DNA of 64,000 nt from Marsupella aquatica (Eukaryota; Marchantiophyta): contig OZ316898.1 in assembly GCA_973895155.1 (NCBI GenBank), forward strand, positions 1,364,001 through 1,428,000, given 5' to 3'. Made by a program: the position numbers and the translations under genes. The notes under the pieces are model-generated. The model did no database searches, was not told the origin of the DNA, and was given only the letters and a program-made list of their open reading frames with translations. Shown piece by piece: positions 58,088 through 64,000 of the stretch. Position 1 is the stretch's first letter, and each line of letters starts with the position of its first letter.

Positions 58088-61000
58088 TTAAGACAAGCTT
58101 GCTACACTGGTGTTCGTTTCTTGAGGCGAAGCAGGACCTCTTTCGGTATCTTGATTACTCCCGCCATCTCTGTACAATCGTTTGAGCTGCTCTCGTTGGA
58201 ATTCGAGAGCTATCTTACCACAGGGTTTGTCGTCAGGTAACAAAGAAACTATTTGCGCCTGGGTTAGTTCAGATTTTCTGTAAGACAGGGGTACCATCTC
58301 GGTTTCAAGTACAAAAGTCAGCTCCACCAGATCCCCCATCCTCAGCTTCTGCTGTAAATTGTCAACAAATTGGTGATTTACTTTTGGTTTCCCGAACTTT
58401 TGAGATGATCGTCTGCCAGAAGCAAATATTGAATCTCGCTCACATGAACTCTGAATGAGTAATTGCGCAGCTGTAGACCCAGGAGCCAATTCCTGTACAG
58501 TCATCTGCGAAAGGAAAAATAGATGAGTAACAATCCAGACTTGACACGAGCCGCAAATCCATTTTCCCTTCCCACACCTACAGCTACCATTACAAGAAAC
58601 TCAATGATCGTCTAACATGATCGAGTCAATGACCTCTACAAGAGAAAGACTCGAATGTCATTGCTATGAGGCCTTCTCAGAGTACACAGACAAGGCTCGG
58701 TGCTTACATTGTCGTTCTTGAGCATGATGACAAACAACGGATCATCTTCGTTATGTGGCGGTAGTGAGCAGAAATCCGCGTTGGGGCAATCATCGTCGTG
58801 ATATGGAAAAGGACATGGCGGTTTCAGATCTGCTCTCATAGGTGTCAGCCGTAACTTGGTGTCCAGAATTTCACTATGCCACGTGAGAACCCATCTTGCC
58901 CATTCCACCTTTTGAAGTACAAAAGAGGAAAGTTTGCTACTGCTGCTCTCTTTATACCTCCAGTGGGCAGCCATGCCATACTCAGCCTGATGATGCATTT
59001 CCATTGTTCGAATTTGCACCTCCAAGGGATGACCGTCCTCGCCCCATATCACGGTATGAAGCGATTGATAGCTGCATAAATCAGGCAACTTAGTTAGATT
59101 AAGTTCCATTAAATCCTTTGAAAATGAACAGATTGAGAAGGTAGCAGACACACATCAACTTCAGGGTATGAAGCAAAACTCACCCATTGGCCTTCGGACT
59201 CGCGATATAGTCTTTGAATTTTCTAGGACTGTGGGACCATAGCCGATGAACCACCTCAAGAGCAGCATAGCAACTCTCCTTATCTTTAACAATCAGTCGC
59301 AAGCCCCGAACATCAAAAATTTCATCAATCTTGCGCCCTTTCCTGGAGAAAACAGCCAGAGTCGAGTTCAGTATTCGACTCGAGTATACAAGAGAGCTTG
59401 CTTCGGGATAAACAGGCAACTTGGAAACGCACTTTAAGCACCAATCTCCCAGATTTTACTGCCAGTAGAGCCATTGCTAAAAGTTGCTTACCTAACCATC
59501 TTCGAGTAGATGCTGTACAAGTTTTTGGGCCGGCCACAAATGTCACTGAATTCCACACCCTCCTTCCTCAAAGCGGACTCCAGCTCTTGGATGGTGGACA
59601 TAACAACCCCTTCATGCCAGCCGGCGTTCATCTTCGAAGTCAACTCTTTATGCTCTTGAGGCTGGAGATGCCTAAAACAGATGTCTTCCATCTCCGCTTT
59701 CCAGCTCCATATGCCCAGCTTATTGGCCAACGGTGCAAGAATTTCCCGAGTCTCCTGCGCTACACCTATCTGCTTCTCAAGAGGAAGAGCCTCCAAAGTC
59801 CGCAAATTGTGCAGACGGTCTGCGAGCTTGATGAGAACTACACGCACGTCCACCATGGCAAGGAACATTGTCCTCAGGCGATCAGCTTCAACTGGATTGT
59901 CGGCGGTTTCATTGTCCCGGGCTAATTGACTGAAGGTACTGAGCTTCGAGACCTGCAAAATCATTTCGAGCGAAGTGTAAGTCACAACTGCAACCCTTTG
60001 CTTCGGCCTGCCTAGATTCCTTCCAGAAACCATTACTTAATTACTTAAAAAGTCATTAATTCAACGGTGCAGAGATAGAAAACTCACTCCTGACACGAGG
60101 TGCTCGATTTCGTCTCCCATCAAGACTCGGAGTCGCGCTCGATCCATAGTTGAGTCATCTAATGTATCATGGAGTAACCCGGCTGCGACTACAGTACTGT
60201 CTGCTCCAGTGTTTGCAAGAAGTATCGCGGTCTCTACGCAGTGAGACAAGTATAGACCACCACTCCGTCGGACCTGCATGAAACGATAGTTAGGTCGTCT
60301 ATTACCGAATTTATCCACTAAAGATTAACACCAAATTCGGTCATGACAGCGTCTCTCGTAGCGAAGACCGGCCACGAAACATGACACTGAACAACGAACA
60401 AATCTACTGCCTACAGAGACGCACCAAATCTTCTCAGGAGGCTCTCATCTCTGATACATGGAACTTACAATTTACTAACTCTGTCGCGTAAAGCAAAACA
60501 CCGATACGGTAACAACGATTGATAACTAAGAGAAGACCCGTCTCTGGACACTAAATCGAAATATTGCCAGAACTAACACTCTTAAGGAACACAAAACTCT
60601 GACGAAGACCACACCATCACCAAACACTAAACTGTCTGCACGTGTCTCTGTGAATGAATATAAATCCTCACCATCTACCCTCGAAAGGAACACCAAGCTC
60701 AATCATGCAAGCCCGGGAGGGCAGACCCATGTGTGTAATCTTCACTCTAAACACTAACGAAACATATTGCGAGGTACAGGGAGCTTACTTGGCCTCTGTG
60801 AGCCTCCTCAGCAATGTCGAAAGCCTTGATGACGAGAGGATGAAAGAACATTTTATGTCGCTCCTGAGCATCTATGAGCAGTTCCTCAGCGGACAGAGGC
60901 AAATTAGAGGTCCGTGAGGTCACCGCCGTTTCTGAAGCCAACCTTGCCAAACGCCTCCTTGTTTCCTGGAGTTCGTGTGATTCCGCACTGATACTGATGT

Positions 61001-61736
61001 CACTCACAAGCCCCTGAGGAGACTCACGAAGCCCATCCTTCCTCAGAAAGTACTGGCTCAAATTTTCAACGTCGACCTCCGGGGAACTGGAGGTGCTGCA
61101 TGCTGCCGAGGAGTCTGCGCTCAGCGATAGCCGAGACTGGGAACCCACGAGGCTGCCATCGCTCCAGACCTCAAACCCCACGCTGGATGTGAGACACCGT
61201 TCATCCGCAGACAATAGATCTCTCTTTCTCGAGGGACGGTCCAAAGGAGGGAGACCAGATGTGCTCACGGTGCTATCCCAACCGACCGAGGAGTGGACCG
61301 AGTTCGAGTGGCTGCTCCGGGAAGCAACAGGACCCTGTAGGACAGAGACAGGGCTCCGGCCACTCCTGAGCTTGAGGGAAGAAGCCCCATTGGGAACACT
61401 GATGGAGGACCCTCCTCTGTGGCTGTCAGTATTGCAATCCCAATGGATCAAATTCTCGTTTGGATTGCTGCGGACCATTCCCGAATTGCTGCAGTCCAAT
61501 ACATCACTCGCCACTGAAGAAGCCGACCTGTTGCCCTTAAAGAGTCCAGAGAGGCCACCTACAACTGACAGGGGGCCTGCTGAGTTGTGGTGATGATGGT
61601 GGTGATGGTGATGGTGGACATGAGCAGGTCGGAAGTGCGAGTCATTGTCAAAATGTGCACCAGATGAATTTGTAAATGAAGACCAGGCAGCCGCCGGTGG
61701 CGAACTGGAGTACAGGACTATGGCAGCCATCTGCAT
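58088..61736 (-). CDS. RSH2/3: RSH2/RSH3-type (p)ppGpp synthetase/hydrolase
   Basis: Bifunctional RelA/SpoT homologue of the plant RSH2/RSH3 clade; it makes and degrades (p)ppGpp in plastids. Six exons: 61736-60789, 60273-60088, 59952-59492, 59342-59184, 59071-58708, 58504-58088; total 2535 bases, 844 residues, all GT-AG. The N-terminus is Ser/Ala-rich, as in a transit peptide, with a 10-residue His run near residue 40. A Met two codons in is an alternative start. The HD hydrolase has GLLHDTLDDS (exon 2) and IKLADRLHNLRTL (exon 3). The synthetase has EIFDVRGLRL (exon 4) and KDYIASPKANGYQSLHT across the exon 4-5 junction, then EVQIRTMEMHHQAEYG. The C-terminal part matches the RSH2/3 tail (TVQELAPGSTA), and there is no ACT domain, unlike RSH1. 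Both catalytic regions look intact. Confidence 0.95.
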
Positions 61737-64000
61737 GCTCTACCCCCCTTTCTCCTTAACAAATGCTATAATCCTCGCCCGTTTCTTGAGGTTCAAAGTT
61801 TTCCTTTTTTCCTTCCAGAAAGCTGACGCTAAAGAATTTTTCAATTATTTACAAGGAATCCTGTTCCAATCTCCGTTTCCCCTCGAGCCCAGCAATCAGC
61901 CGTATGCGGTAATACTCTTGCACGTTTCCTTTCCCAGAGATCAATTCCCGAGTCCGATTACAAGTGATCAAAAACGGCAGTTGTAATCACAAAACTTATA
62001 TATCCCCTCTAGACTAATGTCGATGGCGTTGATAACACGGGACGTCGTTTGTATCCTGCGTGAGTAACGAAAACCTGGTCACGCTGTAATTCAATCCAAT
62101 CGTCCTCCATACTCAATCTTTCCTCCACAGCGTCACACCAAGAAACGTGAATCAGAGCGTCATAATGCCACACAAGCGACCGATCGACGGCATGCAAGAA
62201 AAGCTTCTACTGTGCAACAATTCCCCGCCTCCAGCACCAGCTTCCTGCCTCCCTTCCCTCCCCTCTCCAAGCTCCGCACCGTATCACGAGAAGAGAAGAC
62301 TCCACCACAACCCCAATTGGAGTCACCGTCTGAAACACAATTATATCCAGATTCCTGGTACGGGCTTCAGAACTAAAAGGTCACCACTCGGTTGCGTCAG
62401 CAACAGGTACAACAATACAAACAACTGATCGGAAACTCTGGCCTCCTCCACCAAAGCTCGAGAAAATGACAAGCCACGCCCCAAATTTGACACAGGACTC
62501 TGCCTGATCTAGGACTAGAACAACCGGAGCGAGCGAGCGAGCACAAGGGAGAGAAGTAGTGCTGCGACTAAAGCACCAGCAAGAAGTCCGGCTCCGTGGT
62601 CCGAGATCAGAACTTATGGGCCACCCAACAACACGCACGAGCGAGGGAAGTGAGATGGGGGCGCGAGGGAGACAGAGGTCGAGCTTCACGCCACTTGGAG
62701 CCGACTCGATTTCGCGTGTGTCCACGACAAGCGAAGCGTCTCCTCCCGAGCTCGAGCTCGAGCATGCGCGTCGTGTAAGTACGCGACGCAGTAATGACGG
62801 AATTGCGCGCGAGGGAGGGCAGAAGGTCTGGGGCCTCGGGGGGCCAGGAAGAGGGGCTGTGGCAGCGCCATGGCGGGGCCGGGGCCGGGCTTGGCGTCTC
62901 TCTGCCGCAGACGGGACACCGTCCTGGAGGCACGTGTACGGGTACCGAAAGAGGTGTACGGGTATCGTAAGAGGGGTACGGCACGGGAGAAGACTGACGG
63001 AACTGCAGCTTTGCCGTGCCGTGATACCGTCCCGGGATGCCGTGCCGAGAAGGGGAGAGTTGAGGAAGACGCGGAGGAGAAGCAGTGCACGGAACGGCAT
63101 TGCAACAACTCGCACGGCATGAGAACTACAGTGGTGGTACTACAGTAGTAGTAGTACAGAGGGTGGAGGACAGGAGGAAAAGGAAACAGAAAAGATCGAG
63201 CGCAGGGATATTGGCAGGAGGTTAAAAATTACATATCCGCAACACTTTTTGATGTAAAGTTTAGATATTCTTGTGTAATTACCTTAGCTTACAAGGGTAG
63301 CACAATTATCTGGAAGATTGATGGGGTTTGAGAGAAAACAGATTGAATCCTTACAGAACATCTGCCACCATATATAGAAATTTAACTATGCAAAAGCCTT
63401 GGCCTTATGCAGTGTCATCATCAAGCACTATATATATGAGGATGATGAACACAGGTCAAGAGAAGAGGTGTTCTGGCTTATTGTAATCTATTGAGTGTGC
63501 CACGTGATCCTGAAACAGAACACCCTATTTGACTGGTGTTAACACACCTACATCATTGAGAAAAGTGTCAAATTACTATTTCAAAAGTATTTACTTTTCT
63601 GTCATGGTGACAATTCCAATGTCTTATTTTCCTGGAACACCCTACAACCCAGTACCGACTCAATTCTTTTTCCACTCAACCCACTCAAAAGTCGAGTTCA
63701 TTTATAGCTGGACACACTCGAAAATAACATTGGAGGACACTAATTAGATCCTATCATCCTAGTCACATTACACTAGTAGTGGCGAGTGATGTATAGACAA
63801 GTTTCATTTTTCAAAGACAAGAACTAAACACGGTGCAGACACATGGAGACTTAGTTATGCAGCACCTCACGATGACAACCCGTCTGAACACGTGTCAGTA
63901 CGCCGAATGCTGTAAAGCTCAATAAACTTTATAAGAGGCCTTTAGTCCTTTACGGCCCCTTATAATAAAGCGCTCATCTGTGACTGTACCGCCGTCAATC
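61737..64000. other. Upstream region of the RSH2/3 gene; no gene seen
   Basis: The promoter and 5' UTR of the RSH2/3 gene should lie in the first part. GC content rises around 62.5-63.1 kb, where GAGC repeats, a CACGTG core (near 62931) and a GTACGGG repeat occur. A G-box-like core could be regulatory, but its distance from the start codon (about 1.2 kb) makes this weak. From 63.2 kb on the sequence is AT-rich without structure. Confidence 0.4.

Noticed and set aside
58860-59095. Plus-strand ORFs antisense to RSH2/3 exon 5
   Set aside because: Antisense shadows of a conserved exon without their own signals.
61093-61593. 166-codon plus-strand frame opposite RSH2/3 exon 1
   Set aside because: Mirror of a real coding exon with low-complexity serine content; no homology recognised.
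62381-63148. Long overlapping ORFs on both strands upstream of RSH2/3
   Set aside because: GC-rich region open in many frames; peptides are Arg/Pro/Ser-rich with no recognisable domain.

Overview
The window looks like nuclear DNA of a land plant. Its genes are intron-rich with GT-AG junctions and include two plastid-type (p)ppGpp synthetase/hydrolase (RSH) genes, a plant LpxK homologue and a BAHD acyltransferase. A multi-exon EF-hand protein of the kind found in organisms with flagellated cells suggests a non-seed plant (bryophyte, lycophyte or fern); this is inference. One 100-base run of N marks an assembly gap.

Layout. 1-1683: AT-rich sequence with short tandem duplications. 1684-12288: a large decayed Ty3/gypsy-type retroelement on the minus strand, with a long gag ORF and a pol region broken by frameshifts and TAG codons, flanked by TG/CA ends and a CCAT on each side. 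12293-16844: intergenic. 16845-24504 (+): a 12-exon EF-hand gene. 28422-30045 (+): a two-exon BAHD/HCT-like acyltransferase. 31279-35693 (-): eight-exon LpxK, with a single-exon proteasome assembly chaperone 4 (PAC4) gene nested in its first intron. 35694-40475: repeat-rich intergenic DNA, a poly-C run and the gap. 40476-47955 (-): RSH1 (23 exons found; first exon not found). 49.7-51.2 kb: dense microsatellites. 52050-52502: a MITE-like inverted-repeat element. 58088-61736 (-): a six-exon RSH2/RSH3-type gene. The rest to 64000 is upstream sequence.

The most unusual object is the retroelement. Between its protease and reverse transcriptase it carries the motifs of a C5-cytosine DNA methyltransferase (motif I, a catalytic-Cys motif IV, an ENT motif VI, a DNMT3-like motif VIII, motifs IX and X). 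Its integrase ends in a PHD finger where many Ty3 elements have a chromodomain. A cytosine-methylation writer and a chromatin-reader domain in one selfish element suggest a transposon that may act on, or exploit, host chromatin marks. Its terminal repeats are also arranged abnormally (A-B-A at one end, B alone at the other), and its 2.2-kb leader holds a degenerate array of small hairpins.

How the host genes relate: RSH1 and RSH2/3 both control plastid (p)ppGpp. RSH1-type proteins are known mainly as hydrolases and RSH2/3 as bifunctional, so their close linkage on one strand is notable. The exon models of LpxK, RSH2/3, the EF-hand gene and the found part of RSH1 were checked by reading phase: exon lengths add up to whole codons at every junction. 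Two introns need a GC donor.
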